From Paenibacillus gorillae (lineage in GTDB: Bacteria; Bacillota; Bacilli; Paenibacillales; Paenibacillaceae), in assembly GCF_000513275.1 (NCBI RefSeq), contig NZ_CBVJ010000012.1, positions 42,157 through 106,156 of the forward strand: 64,000 nucleotides of DNA, in the 5' to 3' direction. The notes under the pieces are model-generated. The model saw only the letters and a program-made list of their open reading frames with translations, searched no databases and was not told the origin of the DNA. Below, in pieces: positions 44,811-53,857 of this stretch (its first letter is position 1; the number at the start of each line of letters is the position of its first letter). The position numbers were made by a program, and so were the translations under genes.

Positions 44811-46424
44811 ATGGGAGCTTTAACAAGTTTAACTAGATTCGCAGCAGCGATAATCGCTTTTCTTGTCGTACTGCCGCTTCTCTTTCTTGCTGGTCAGCCT
44901 GCCGCAAATGCGGCACAACAGCCTCAGGTGGTGAAAATAACTGGAGATTCGGCTTTACTTGCCGATCAAACTGTATGGATATGGGGAGACAATCCGTATG
45001 GTTCAGACGGCAGCACATTTGAGTCAAAGGGACTCAATCAGCCTGTAATGGTGAAAGAGCTTTCCGGCATTGTTGATATTACCGCGGGCGGCGGATTTTC
45101 TGTTGCTTTGAAAAAGGACGGTACCGTGTGGGTATGGGGAAGCGGCCAGTTCGGCGGGTTGGGGAACGGAGAAAGCATGTATACGCTAGGTTTATCTTTT
45201 CCAATGTCCGGTCCAAAGCCGTATAGCCAAAAACCGGTTCAGGTGAAGGGGCTCTCAGATGTAACTGCCATTGCTGCTGGGGGCCACGTATTGGCATTGA
45301 AAAAAGACGGAACTGTTTGGGCATGGGGACAAAATGGGGGAGGACAGATCGGTGTGGGCAGCCGTGAGATGATCGTTACGGTCCCGACTCAAGTCAGCGG
45401 TCTTCCTCCCATTCAGTCAATAGCAGCAGGAAACTTTCATAGTCTAGCGCTTGATAGCAACGGCGGGGTGTGGATGTGGGGAGAGAATTACTTCGGCAAA
45501 GCCGGAGACGGTACGGAAAGCAGACTGGCGTATAACGGGGAAGCTACACGAGATATCGGCGAGCCGCAGAACAAGAACGCACCGGTAAAGGTTAAAAACC
45601 TTGAGGACGTAGCTCGAATTCAGGCAGTATCTGGCTGGTATAATATTGCAGTTAAAAAAGACGGATCAGCCTGGTTCTGGGGCAAGAACAATATTTTGTC
45701 CTTTACACGGGGCGAGACGGCCAATCAATTAATACCGAAGGAGCTGCCGGAGCTTCACGGGGTTCAGAATATTGTCAGCGGCTATAACGCCAGCCTGATT
45801 TTGAAAAAGGACGGTACGTTATGGACGCTGGGTTATAATAAATTCGGTCAGCTTGGCAATGGAACGAAGAAGGACCGGATGGAACCCGGTCAAGTGTCCT
45901 CCTTGTCGGAGGTTACGGGGATAGCCAACAATGGCGACGCTTCTCTTGCCTTAAAGAAAGATGGGACAGTATGGGCCTGGGGCAGAAATGATGTCGGCCA
46001 ACTGGGGAATCGGAACCGGTATTTGTTTTTGACGCCGCGCCAAATCATTTTCAATAAAGATACGATTGTAAAAGAACAGCCGATTGAAGTGTTTGTCGAC
46101 GATGTGCTCACTTCGGTAAAATCGCCTCCGAAAACGATAGACGGCAGCCTTTACGTTTCTTCTAGTGAGTTGTCTAAGACGCTGGGCTATACGTCTACGG
46201 CACAAGGTAAAACAAAGCTTGTCATGAAGCGGGGCAATCAAGTTTTAGTGGTGGAGCAAGGAAGTAAGAAAGCATTAATCAATGGTAAAACAGTCATGCT
46301 AGATAAGCCTGTTACGTATTCGGGCAATCAATATTGGCTGTCCGTCCATTCTCTGAAAACACTATTTAGCGTAAAGGTGTACTATGAGTCACAAAATCGT
46401 TTGATTACGATTACGACGAAGTAA
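44811..46424 (+). CDS. Secreted RCC1-repeat protein with copper amine oxidase N-terminal-like (stalk) domain
   Basis: 537 aa. A signal peptide ends near PAANAAQQ. Seven RCC1-type blades follow, each with a VWxWG core: VWIWGDNPYG, VWVWGSGQFGGLGNG, VWAWGQNGGGQIGVG, VWMWGENYFGKAGDG, AWFWGKNN, LWTLGYNKFGQLGNG and VWAWGRNDVGQLGNR, making a beta-propeller. The last ~120 residues (VFVDDVLTSVKSPPKTIDGS to the end) are a Cu_amine_oxidN1-like domain that often anchors Paenibacillus exoproteins. The function is unknown, probably a wall-associated binding protein. The GGGGGG ribosome site is strong. Confidence 0.85.
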   Translation: MGALTSLTRFAAAIIAFLVVLPLLFLAGQPAANAAQQPQVVKITGDSALLADQTVWIWGDNPYGSDGSTFESKGLNQPVMVKELSGIVDITAGGGFSVALKKDGTVWVWGSGQFGGLGNGESMYTLGLSFPMSGPKPYSQKPVQVKGLSDVTAIAAGGHVLALKKDGTVWAWGQNGGGQIGVGSREMIVTVPTQVSGLPPIQSIAAGNFHSLALDSNGGVWMWGENYFGKAGDGTESRLAYNGEATRDIGEPQNKNAPVKVKNLEDVARIQAVSGWYNIAVKKDGSAWFWGKNNILSFTRGETANQLIPKELPELHGVQNIVSGYNASLILKKDGTLWTLGYNKFGQLGNGTKKDRMEPGQVSSLSEVTGIANNGDASLALKKDGTVWAWGRNDVGQLGNRNRYLFLTPRQIIFNKDTIVKEQPIEVFVDDVLTSVKSPPKTIDGSLYVSSSELSKTLGYTSTAQGKTKLVMKRGNQVLVVEQGSKKALINGKTVMLDKPVTYSGNQYWLSVHSLKTLFSVKVYYESQNRLITITTK

Positions 46425-46548
46425 AGACCAGTCCCGTCCCTTTTACAATTTAAGACAATCTTAAGAATTACTTTAAGTAATGTACAGGTTGCGGTTGTTA
46501 TACTATTGTGTAGATGCACAATACGTTAAGCAGTAGGTGAGAATGAAT

Positions 46549-46822
46549 ATGAACGGGAATGCAATGACAATTGAAAATAGAGCAGTGAATAAGATAGCGA
46601 TTCTTCGCGATTATGAGCAGTATTGCTACCAGGTCGTATATTACTTAATACAGGATGAAGCGGCTGCAGCGGCTGCCACTTGTAACGCCTTGCTGTCAAT
46701 TTATGTGAATGAAGCATTTTTTCTCGTCAACGCAAGCCCGACAGCAGGAAATAATGAAGCAGGCTGCAACGAGAGAGGCGCTGCAAGCCTTCAAGAATAG
46801 CCGCGTGGAGCAGGGCGCGTAG
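46549..46822 (+). pseudogene. Small hypothetical protein, frameshifted in a T6 run
   Basis: From ATG 46549 (AGGTGAG seven bases upstream) the frame encodes a helical N-terminus (YEQYCYQVVYYLIQDEAAAAA) and then drifts at T6 (46717-46722). With five T the frame continues as EAFFSSTQARQQEIMKQAAT and ends in EQGA at TAG 46820-46822, a coherent charged helix of about 90 aa; without the correction it ends at 46800 with an atypical tail. The helical pattern recalls the start of sigma-70-like region 2 proteins, but I cannot name it. Confidence 0.55.
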
Positions 46823-46833
46823 TTTTGGAGAGA

Positions 46834-46953
46834 ATGGGGGCGCGGATTGTGCCAAGTCAGGTCATCGCTTTAAAACCGATCACCGAGGATAACCGGGAGC
46901 TTTGCATTACGCTCAAACCCCGGGAAGATCAAATGAATTTTGTAGCGCTATGA
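46834..46953 (+). pseudogene. N-terminal remnant of a GNAT acetyltransferase (BltD-like)
   Basis: A 39-residue frame with VIALKPITEDNRELCITLKP and then QMNFVAL before a stop. This matches the opening of spermine/spermidine-type GNAT acetyltransferases (xLKPITxxNWxxxxxLxxxxxQxxFVASN), with the rest of the domain absent. GGAG precedes the ATG closely. It is a decayed or deleted gene immediately upstream of the his leader promoter. Confidence 0.6.
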
Positions 46954-46979
46954 TTGGCGGCGAAACTGTGCTGGATCTC

Positions 46980-47007
46980 TTGCATCGATAGCCGTATATG
47001 TTATAAT
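46980..47007 (+). promoter_or_regulatory. Promoter of the his leader
   Basis: TTGCAT (46980-46985), 16-base spacer, TATAAT (47002-47007). The transcript would start near 47014, about 40 bases before the leader peptide ATG. Confidence 0.7.
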
Positions 47008-47052
47008 CAATTTTATTTCGGTTTCACCGATTCGATTGAAGGGGTTAATGAC

Positions 47053-47106
47053 ATGAATACGTATCTTATCATGCAAAATCAACTTCATCATCACAAACAG
47101 CGTTAG
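47053..47106 (+). CDS. Histidine-rich leader peptide
   Basis: Seventeen-residue peptide MNTYLIMQNQLHHHKQR with three consecutive His codons (47086-47094), a GAAGGGG ribosome site eight bases upstream and its own stop. It lies between a promoter and an intrinsic terminator in front of a histidyl-tRNA synthetase gene, the arrangement of ribosome-mediated attenuation. Confidence 0.75.
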   Translation: MNTYLIMQNQLHHHKQR

Positions 47107-47207
47107 CACACCTGTGTAATTGATCAGGGTGGGCTAACGCATTTCGCGTTGGCCTCCCTGCCGCATATGGAGCGCGCAGGACCAAGAGGTCCTGCGCGTT
47201 TTTTTAA
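47100..47207 (+). promoter_or_regulatory. Attenuator-like leader structures and terminator upstream of hisS-like gene
   Basis: Region 1 GCGTTAGC (47100-47107) pairs with region 2 GCTAACGC (47133-47140); region 2 with flanking CAGGG instead pairs with region 3 GCGTTGGC...CCCTG (47146-47160). Region 3 CCTGC can also pair with GCAGG (47176-47180) of the terminator. The terminator is GCGCAGGACC/GGTCCTGCGC (47174-47183, 47188-47197) plus seven T. AGGGTGG...CTCCCT also resembles a T-box core. Confidence 0.7.
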
Positions 47208-47241
47208 TTTTTTTACACAAAAAAGAGAGGAATGAGTAGTT

Positions 47242-48526
47242 ATGCAAAATGTAAAAGGCACGTATGACTTTTTTTGGAGCCGAGCAGGCGCTGCGGAGCA
47301 AAGTGCAAGCGGTGCTGCAAGAGGTGTTTGAGCTATACGATTTTGGCAGGATGGAATCTACGGTATTGAATGAATTGGACTTGCTTGCCTCCAAATACGC
47401 GGGTGGCGACGAAATTATGAAGGAAATGTACCAGTTGACGGATCAAGGCATGCGCAGCTTAGGTCTTCGTTATGATCTCACTATCCCGTTCGCCAAGGTG
47501 GTAGCCTGGAATCCGGGCATCGAGCTGCCGTTCAAACGATACGAAATCGGAAAGGTATTTCGAGACGGGCCGGTAAAAAGAGGGCGGCTGCGGGAGTTTC
47601 TGCAATGCGATGTGGACGTAGTTGGCATTGAAGGCCCGGAGGCAGAAGCTGAGCTCATACTCATAGCGGCTGAGGTTTTCAAAAGATTAGAAATCCCGAT
47701 ATTGCTGAAATGGAATAACCGGCGTTTTCTGGGGGAGCTGCTGGAAGCTGTTGGCGTTGCAGATGACCAGAAGCTGTCGGTGATGCTTACGCTCGATAAA
47801 ATCGCGAAAATCGGTATCGGAGCGCTTGTCGGGGAGCTGCGTGACAAAGGAATCAGCGAAACGGCAATAAGCGCCATTGCCGAGCTTGCTGTAATGAAGG
47901 AGCCTTCCTTCCAGCGCTTAGCGGAAACCTATGGCATAGAAAATTCAAGGGGTTCGATGGAGGTGCAGGTACTTCAGCAGCTGCTGGACGGGTTAGGACT
48001 TGGTCAAACCTGCCGGTTTGATCCCTTCTTATCCCGCGGCCTTTCCTTCTATACCGGAACTGTCTATGAAATCTTTGATGCGGAGCAGCGGTACGGCTCC
48101 AGTCTTGGAGGCGGAGGACGCTACGATGCGATCATAGGCAAGCTGGCGGGAAGAGAGGATATCCAGTATCCGACTGCAGGCATTTCATTCGGCATGGAGT
48201 CGATTATGGAAATGCTCAAGGAACGCCCGATTCCATTGCCGATCCCGCTGGCTGTTGTTATTCCGATTGGGGACATGATGACGGAAGCGTTAAAAGCGGC
48301 TGCCATTCTGCGGGCCGGCGGCATACGTACAAGCATCGAAATGAGCAAGCGAAAGCTGAAAAAAGCGCTGGCCTCGGCTGCTTCTAAGGGTATTCGTTAT
48401 GTGGTCTTAATCGGCAATGAAGAAGCAGAAGCCGGCATGCTGCGGCTTAAGGATATGAGTGAGATGACGGAAGCGATGCTGAGCGTACAAGATGCGATTG
48501 CGGTCATCAGCAAGGAACGGGCGTAA
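47242..48526 (+). pseudogene. Histidyl-tRNA synthetase-like protein (archaeal/eukaryote-like), frameshifted near its start
   Basis: Charges tRNA-His with histidine. ATG 47242 begins MQNVKGTYDFF; the T7 run (47269-47275) then breaks the frame, and with six T it continues as GAEQALRSKVQAVL through to 48526, about 427 aa. Features: LRYDLTIPFAK (the archaeal/eukaryotic-type class II form rather than LRPEGTA), motif 2 FRDGPVKRGRLREFLQCDVD, histidine motif RGLSFYTGTVYEI, motif 3 SFGMES, and a C-terminal anticodon-binding domain with PIGDMMTEALKAAAILRAGG. This domain argues for HisS rather than HisZ. It is probably a second hisS. Its leader suggests control by histidine supply. Confidence 0.82.
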
Positions 48527-48538
48527 TACCGATCCGGG

Positions 48539-48573
48539 AAACTGCGCAGCATCGCATGCTGCGCAGTTTTTTT
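48539..48573 (+). terminator. Terminator after hisS-like gene
   Basis: AAACTGCGCAGCAT/ATGCTGCGCAGTTT arms with CGC loop followed by a long T-run. Confidence 0.9.
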
Positions 48574-48712
48574 ACGTTAATCAAGGTGCAATTCTTATAA
48601 ACGGTTCATTAATCGAACGAAAGGATAAGCTCTGACTGTTTGTAATATTGGTATACTTATACAAGCTTAGAGGCAATCGTATATGACTTGCATGGAAAGC
48701 GGAGGAAGCCGG

Positions 48713-51065
48713 ATGCGTACATTGAGTAAATACAAATGGGAATGGTTTAGATTAAACGGGGCATGGTCAGCGTTATTCTGGTCCTATATTGCGATTCTTC
48801 TATTGTTGATCGTTATTGGAAGCTTGCTGTATTGGCGTGCCAAGGATGTCGTAGAGATTTCGGTTGAGCATACCAATTCGGCGATGCTGGGACAGCTGCG
48901 GGAACTGGCAGACGGACAATTGCAAATGATCGAGCAGCTGGAGCAGCAAGTCGCGAGCCATCCCAAGCTGATGCAGCTGATGAGAAGCAAGGTGCCTTTG
49001 ACGGACAAAGATCAATACGCCATGATCGAGGTTGCCGACGATTTGAAGCGCTACAAGCAATTGACTCCTTTTATTTACGATTACTACATCTATTTGCCCA
49101 AAATTGGGACGTTGCTTGGACCTGGCGTGAAGACGACGCCTGACATTTTGTTCGGCCAAGTAGACCGGTTCGAAGGATTGACAGCGCAGGATTGGATGAG
49201 CAGGTTTCAGGACGGTTACCATTTCCGTACGTTTGATCCGTCACTGCGAGCAAGCAGCAGCTTCGGAGAAGAACGCCATATTCTTGGCTACATGCAGACG
49301 CTGCCGCTAGTCGACCGCTCCAAGCAGTTGGCGACCTTATTTATTATGATAAATGATGAACAGCTGGGGAGTATGTTCAAGGGTCTCGCGGAAGCGGGCA
49401 AAGGGCAGATTTATATCGTTGACGCTGATAATCGGATCATTAGTGCGACAACGGATACACGAGCTGAGCTGCCGTTCAGCTATTCGGACATGACAGGCGA
49501 TCAAGGGAAGCTGTCTGCCAAACGAGGCGGAGAAGATACGGTTATTTCCTATGCGACTTCCTCCGTATACGGCTGGAAGTATGTGCTGGAGGTGCCCCGC
49601 ACCGTATTTTTGGCAGAGGTGAACGAAGTGAGAAGCTGGGCTCTGCTGTTATTTGTTTTGGCAGCGTTTTCAGGGGCAGTTGTATCCGGTTATTTGGCTT
49701 TCCGGAATTATAGGCCGATTCGTGATCTCGTAACGGCCGTGTCCGGGAATGGCGCTGGCGTCTTCTCCGCAGGCAAGCAAGGGCCCATCGAATATGAGTT
49801 AATTCACACATCGATTCAATCCGCCCGGTTAACGGAATCAGAGCTGCGGGCGAGATTGTCGCATCAGACGCCAATTATCCGCATTCATTTTTTAAGCCGG
49901 TTCATTAGAGGCTATGCAGAACCCCATGAATTGCTGGAGCAATCTTTGCAATTTATGGGCATCCAATTCGTCTCCGATCTGTTTGCTATTATGCTGATCG
50001 ACGTGGAGGATATGAGCGCTTATGCTTCCGGTAATGATGAAAAAGAACGATTATTCGTTAACTTCGTCATCTCTAACATCGCATCCGATCTGGCAAATGA
50101 ACGGCATATTGCCTATACAACCGAGCTGGATCAGGGAAGAGTGGCTCTCTTAATCAATATCTGTGAAGCAGATGCCGTGCAGGATTCAAGCGGACTGGCA
50201 TCTATAACGGATCAGCTCGACGAAGTGCTGCGTCAGCGGTTTCGCTTGCGCGTCGCCATTGGCGTCAGCTCTCTCGTTCGCGATCGGCATCACATTGGGG
50301 AGGCATTTCGCGATGCGTTAAAGCGGCTGGATGAAAACCGGAAGAGCCATGCCGGGCCAATAGAGACGGGCGAGCTACCGGATCAGATACCGGCCTATTA
50401 TTTCCCGCTCGACATCGAGCAGCAGTTAACCAATTATGTAAAGTCAGGGGAAGAAGAAAAAACCGAACAGCTGCTGGATGCGCTGTACACCGACCACGAC
50501 GCGGGCGAAGGCAGCAAGTCGCTGATCATCTCCTATTTTCTCATGCATCTGTCCTCAACCTTGTTCCGAATCGTTCAGACGACGCCGAGAGTTGAGCCGG
50601 ATCTTGCACTGCGGTTGTTGAGAAATCAAGGGGACAGCATAGCGGATACGCATCGTCAGTTTCTGGAGCTGAAAGCAGATTATCGAATCGTATGCCGGCA
50701 TTGGAAGGAAGGGCGGAGCGATCAAGGCAGCCGGATGCTCGACACGATTCAGCGGATCGTGCAGGAGCGCTTTGGTCAGAACATGCTTAGCGTCGGTCTG
50801 ATCGCAGACGAGCTCGGTATTACGCAGCCGTATTTGTCTTCCTTCTATAAGAAAGCAACAGGACGCACCATATTGGAATTCATAGCGGAAGTACGGCTGC
50901 GGGAGGCGAAAAGGCTGCTGTCGGAGACGGAGGCGACTGTCGCGCAAATCGCTTTGGTTGTTGGCTATTCCAATGATATCGGCTTTATCCGATTTTTTCA
51001 AGAAACATGAGGGCATTACGCCTGGACAATACCGTGCCAACAAATATACGGAACATCCATCTTAA
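48713..51065 (+). pseudogene. Membrane-bound AraC-type regulator, frameshifted at the C-terminus
   Basis: Starting at ATG 48713 (GGAGGA six bases upstream): cytoplasmic tail, helix ALFWSYIAILLLLIVIGSLL, about 260 extracellular residues (Cache-like), helix LLLFVLAAFSGAVVSGYLAF, a long cytoplasmic region and an AraC double helix-turn-helix (LSVGLIADELGITQPYLSSF, VAQIALVVGYSNDIGFIRFF). At T6 (50993-50998) the frame ends at 51010 as FFQET. With five T it reads FFKKHEGITPGQYRANKY and stops at 51065, restoring the conserved AraC end. It probably regulates the ABC genes that follow. Confidence 0.85.
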
Positions 51066-51197
51066 AAGAAGATAGCCTTCCCTGAATAAAAGGCATGCCG
51101 ATCAAACAACCGGATTATAGGCAGCGGCTGGACTGCAGCGATAGGATAGAGGTCAGGCAGCGAACATCGGCCTAAACAAACTCAAGGGGGTATTATC

Positions 51198-52826
51198 ATG
51201 CACAAACGTAAATTCATCATTCTGCTGTCGGTCATTATGACTGTTGCGCTAGCTGGATGCTCAGGCAGCAATGAGCCGGCTAAATCGCCGTCAAACGCTT
51301 CGCCGGGTACAGAGACAGCAGAGGCGCCTGCAGACGGCAAAATCGTTTCAAGCCCGCTCACGCTTACTTATTTTGTTGAGATGTCGGGAAGCCCGGCACC
51401 GGGCGTAAAGAGCTTGAACGATATGGCGGCTTATCAGGAAACGGAAAAGAAGACGGGTATTCATATCGATTTTAAACATCCGGCAGGCGGGCAAGAAAAA
51501 AATCAGTTTAACCTGCTGATGAGCTCCGGTGACTATCCGGATGTTATTCAATGGGGCTGGAATGATTATCCGGGCGGCGGTGTTGGCGCTATGAATAACG
51601 GCGTTATTATCCCGCTTAATGAATATATTGACAAGTTCGCGCCAAACCTGTCCAAAATACTGGCTGATAACCCGGCAATCAAAAAAGAAATCTCGACCGA
51701 TGACGGCCGTATATTCGCTTTCCCATTCCTGCGCAGCGATCCGTACTTGCGTACATACTTCGGACTGGGCATTCGCCAGGATTGGCTGGAAAAGCTCAAT
51801 CTGCAAATGCCTAATACAATTGATGAATGGCATACCGTGCTGACTGCATTTAAACAGGGCGATCCCAACGGCAACAGCAAGGCGGATGAAATTCCACTGC
51901 TGATCCGCAAGGATACGATGCTTAATTTCAGCAACGTATTCGTGAACGCATGGGGCACTTCCGGCCGATTCAATCTGAAAGACGGAAAGGTGCTCTACGG
52001 ACCGATTCAACCGGAATTTAAGCAGTTTTTGCAAACGATGCGTGCTTGGTACGTGGAAGGGCTTATCGACCGGGACTACGCCGGAACGGATGATAAGCAA
52101 AAGGATGCGAAATGGACAGGAGAGCTTCTCGGTTCATCCGAAATGGCAGTCGGAGGCGGTATCGGGAAATATACAAATGCGATGAAAGACAAAAATCCGT
52201 CCTTCCGCCTCGTCGGTGCGCCTTATCCGACGCTGGTCAAGGGTGACAAGCCGGTGCTTGGTCAGCTGGAGCCGATTTTCAACAGTGTGGGCGCAGCAAT
52301 TACGAAAAACAACAAGCATGTTGAGGAAACGGTGAAATGGCTGGACTTCAAATACGGTGAAGAAGGCTCGATGCTGTTCAACTTCGGGATTGAAGGCAAA
52401 AGCTATGAGATGAAAGACGGTTTCCCGACTTATACAGATGAAATTATGAAAAATCCGGACGGTTTGTCTTTCGCAACCGCGCTCGGCAGATATGCAATAC
52501 CTTTCGGGGGACCGCTTGTTCAGGATAAACGCTATCAGGAGCAAAATGCCTCGCTGCCGCAGCAGAAGGATGCGCTTAACACTTGGATGAACGTCGAGAA
52601 CAGCAACTGGCTGCCGCCGCTTTCATTCACCAACGATGAGTCGGCGCGTCTCGCGGCTATTATGACGGACATTACAACGTTCCGTGATGAAATGTTCGAC
52701 AAATTCGTGATGGGTGCCGAGCCGGTTGACAATTTCGACGGCTTCGTGAAGACGATTGAAGGCATGGGTCTGCAAGAGGCGCTGGATATTCAGCAAGCCG
52801 CTTACGAGAGATATTTGAAACGTTAA
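51198..52826 (+). CDS. Extracellular solute-binding lipoprotein, LplA/YtcQ type
   Basis: 542 aa with lipobox ALAGC (Cys21) and a Pro/Ser/Ala-rich tether. FNLLMSSGDYPDVIQWGWND, DDGRIFAFPFLRSDPYLRTY and IRQDWLEKLNLQMPNTIDEW are characteristic of the family of large oligosaccharide binders in Paenibacillus. AAGGGGG precedes the ATG. It is first in a binder-permease-permease set controlled, by position, by the membrane AraC regulator. Confidence 0.94.
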   Translation: MHKRKFIILLSVIMTVALAGCSGSNEPAKSPSNASPGTETAEAPADGKIVSSPLTLTYFVEMSGSPAPGVKSLNDMAAYQETEKKTGIHIDFKHPAGGQEKNQFNLLMSSGDYPDVIQWGWNDYPGGGVGAMNNGVIIPLNEYIDKFAPNLSKILADNPAIKKEISTDDGRIFAFPFLRSDPYLRTYFGLGIRQDWLEKLNLQMPNTIDEWHTVLTAFKQGDPNGNSKADEIPLLIRKDTMLNFSNVFVNAWGTSGRFNLKDGKVLYGPIQPEFKQFLQTMRAWYVEGLIDRDYAGTDDKQKDAKWTGELLGSSEMAVGGGIGKYTNAMKDKNPSFRLVGAPYPTLVKGDKPVLGQLEPIFNSVGAAITKNNKHVEETVKWLDFKYGEEGSMLFNFGIEGKSYEMKDGFPTYTDEIMKNPDGLSFATALGRYAIPFGGPLVQDKRYQEQNASLPQQKDALNTWMNVENSNWLPPLSFTNDESARLAAIMTDITTFRDEMFDKFVMGAEPVDNFDGFVKTIEGMGLQEALDIQQAAYERYLKR

Positions 52827-52840
52827 GAAAGTAATAAGGG

Positions 52841-52894
52841 GAAGCGGGTTCGCCGGAAGGGGCCGAGAGTACTCTGCAGCCGGGGAACCTGCTT
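52841..52894 (+). other. Structured intergenic region after the binding-protein gene
   Basis: Arms GAAGCGGGTTC (52841-52851) and GAACCTGCTT (52885-52894) enclose the palindrome AGAGTACTCT (52866-52875). It may act as an mRNA stabiliser or partial terminator separating the abundant binder from the permeases. Confidence 0.5.
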
Positions 52895-52930
52895 GCTTCT
52901 TCACCTTTCAACAGAAGGAGGGCTTGTAAG

Positions 52931-53833
52931 TTGAAGCTGCTGCGGGAATGGTCACGCAATAAATACATTTATTTGATGCTGCTTCCGGTCGTGATCTATT
53001 ACGTCGTGTTTCTTTATTTTCCAATGTACGGCTTGCAGATTGCGTTCAAAAACTTTTCGCCGGCAATCGGAATTTGGGGCAGCGAATGGGTAGGGTTTAA
53101 GCATTTTGTCTCTTTTTACGACAGCTATTATTTCTGGAGACTAATCCGCAATACGGTCATGATTAGCTTGTATGAGCTCGTATTCGGCTTTCCCGCTCCC
53201 ATTATACTGGCTTTACTGCTGAATGAAATCCGTAAACGGGTATTTAAAAATATCGTGCAGTCGATTACGTATTTGCCGCATTTCATTTCAATAGTCGTCG
53301 TTGCCGGCATGATGGTCGACTTCTTGTCCGGAGATGGACTGATTAACCAATTGACGGGGCTGCTGGGCCTTCCGTCGGTCTCGTTTCTGATCGCACCGGA
53401 ATGGTTCCGTACAATCTATGTCTCGTCGGGTATCTGGCAGGGCATCGGCTGGGGCTCGATTATTTATTTGGCAGCTATCGCCGGCATCGATCCAAGTCTG
53501 TATGAAGCCGCCAAGACGGACGGGGCGGGGCGATTCAAGCAAATCCTTCATATTACCGTTCCCGGCATTATGCCGACGATTATCATTATGCTTATTTTAC
53601 GTTTCGGGACGCTTATGGCCGGAGGCAGCCTGGAAAAAATACTGCTGCTGTACAACTCGACAACCTATGAGACAGCCGATGTTATCTCTACTTTCGTATA
53701 CCGGCGAGGTCTGCTGCAAATGGATTACGGTTTCTCAGCGGCGATTGGCTTGTTCAACAACATCATGAATTTTATATTGCTCGTATCGGCGAATACGATC
53801 AGCCGGAAGATCAACAACACGAGCCTATGGTAA
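52931..53833 (+). CDS. Sugar ABC transporter permease, LplB family
   Basis: 300 aa starting at TTG with AGGAGG about ten bases upstream. The EAA loop is LYEAAKTDGAGRFKQILHIT; LYFPMYGLQIAFKNFSPA and FNNIMNFILLVSANTISRK are family features. Six membrane helices are predicted. It is parallel to the permease at 26536. Confidence 0.94.
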   Translation: MKLLREWSRNKYIYLMLLPVVIYYVVFLYFPMYGLQIAFKNFSPAIGIWGSEWVGFKHFVSFYDSYYFWRLIRNTVMISLYELVFGFPAPIILALLLNEIRKRVFKNIVQSITYLPHFISIVVVAGMMVDFLSGDGLINQLTGLLGLPSVSFLIAPEWFRTIYVSSGIWQGIGWGSIIYLAAIAGIDPSLYEAAKTDGAGRFKQILHITVPGIMPTIIIMLILRFGTLMAGGSLEKILLLYNSTTYETADVISTFVYRRGLLQMDYGFSAAIGLFNNIMNFILLVSANTISRKINNTSLW

Positions 53834-53857
53834 TTCCATATTAGGAGGTGAAGCCCG

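Noticed and set aside
47125..47160. Canonical T-box riboswitch
   Set aside because: The AGGGTGG...CTCCCT match is suggestive, but the UGGNACC bulge and stem I features are not visible and the leader codes a well-formed peptide; kept only as an alternative.
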